Origin: an uncultured Clostridia bacterium
GTDB taxonomy: Bacteria; Bacillota; Clostridia; Christensenellales; Aristaeellaceae
Direction: 5' to 3'
Length of the DNA stretch: 6,078 nucleotides
Assembly: GCA_934647145.1 (NCBI GenBank)
Contig: CAKUFB010000172.1
Location: 1 to 6,078 of the forward strand
The notes under the pieces were generated by a model. It searched no databases and was not told the origin of the DNA. It was given only the letters and a program-made list of their open reading frames with translations. Of the stretch, positions 5,989-6,078 are shown piece after piece. Positions within the stretch are counted from its first letter, which is position 1; every line of letters starts with the position of its first letter. A program made the position numbers and the translations under genes.

Positions 5989-6078
5989 TCATTCAATGGC
6001 TGGGACACAGCTGCTTCAGCCTCACGACGAACCGGGGCACAGTGATCGCGACCGATCCCTTCGACCCGACCGTGGGCT
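5985..6078 (+). CDS. Metallo-beta-lactamase-fold hydrolase, N-terminal fragment (UlaG/UPF0173-like)
   Basis: Only the first 31 codons lie in the window and the gene continues past the right edge. They read MIIQWLGHSCFSL, then a short loop, then VIATDPFDPTVG. The WLGHSCF strand-turn followed about 16 residues later by TDPF is characteristic of the UlaG-like (UPF0173, L-ascorbate-6-phosphate lactonase-related) branch of metal-dependent hydrolases. The HxHxDH metal-binding motif would come later and cannot be checked here. The ATG overlaps the stop of the 154-aa gene (ATGA) and has AGGAG at 5972-5976, 8 nt upstream. The substrate cannot be predicted from this fragment. Confidence 0.8.
   Translation, partial: MIIQWLGHSCFSLTTNRGTVIATDPFDPTVG

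Noticed and set aside
1..6078. Mobile elements, CRISPR repeats, toxin-antitoxin or phage-defence genes
   Set aside because: No transposase, integrase, regularly spaced repeats or recognisable defence proteins; all long stretches are explained by housekeeping and sporulation genes with uniform composition.

Overview
The window is GC-rich and reads as part of the chromosome of an endospore-forming Firmicute, probably a high-GC clostridial lineage. The evidence is a complete GerA-type spore germinant receptor operon, strong AGGAGG-type ribosome binding sites, a TTG start, and dense genes with ATGA overlaps. The exact taxon cannot be fixed from sequence reading alone. I see no insertion sequence, integrase, tRNA, rRNA or CRISPR array.

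Left edge (1-127): a short intergenic stretch packed with three consecutive inverted repeats. The last is followed by a T run and looks like a rho-independent terminator for transcription entering from the left. It converges on the germination operon, which runs leftward.

Left and middle (128-3818, minus strand): three genes in the order A-B-C, joined by 4-nt ATGA overlaps. They encode the A subunit (502 aa, soluble domain then membrane domain), the B subunit (346 aa, permease-like, about ten membrane helices) and the C subunit (382 aa lipoprotein). Together they should form one nutrient receptor in the inner membrane of the spore. Upstream of the A gene is a sequence resembling a forespore sigma-G promoter, with a strong RBS downstream of it.

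Divergent intergenic region (3819-3971): back to back with that sigma-G-like promoter is a near-consensus vegetative sigma-A promoter (TTGGCA, 17 nt, TATAAT, extended TG) facing right. This small region therefore appears to separate a sporulation programme from a growth programme.

Right side (3972-6078, plus strand): an apparent growth operon. It has murJ (lipid II flippase, 515 aa, TTG start), then a 154-aa protein of unknown function 4 nt downstream, then the start of a metallo-beta-lactamase-fold hydrolase that overlaps the unknown gene by 4 nt and runs off the window.

Most of the content is recognisable. The less ordinary points are the divergent sigma-A/sigma-G architecture, a possible leaderless 10-codon ORF at the predicted murJ transcription start, the stacked hairpins at the left edge, a strong clustering of the hexamer ATACTG in the receptor A gene, and the unassigned 154-aa protein. 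I found no convincing evidence of a wholly new system.
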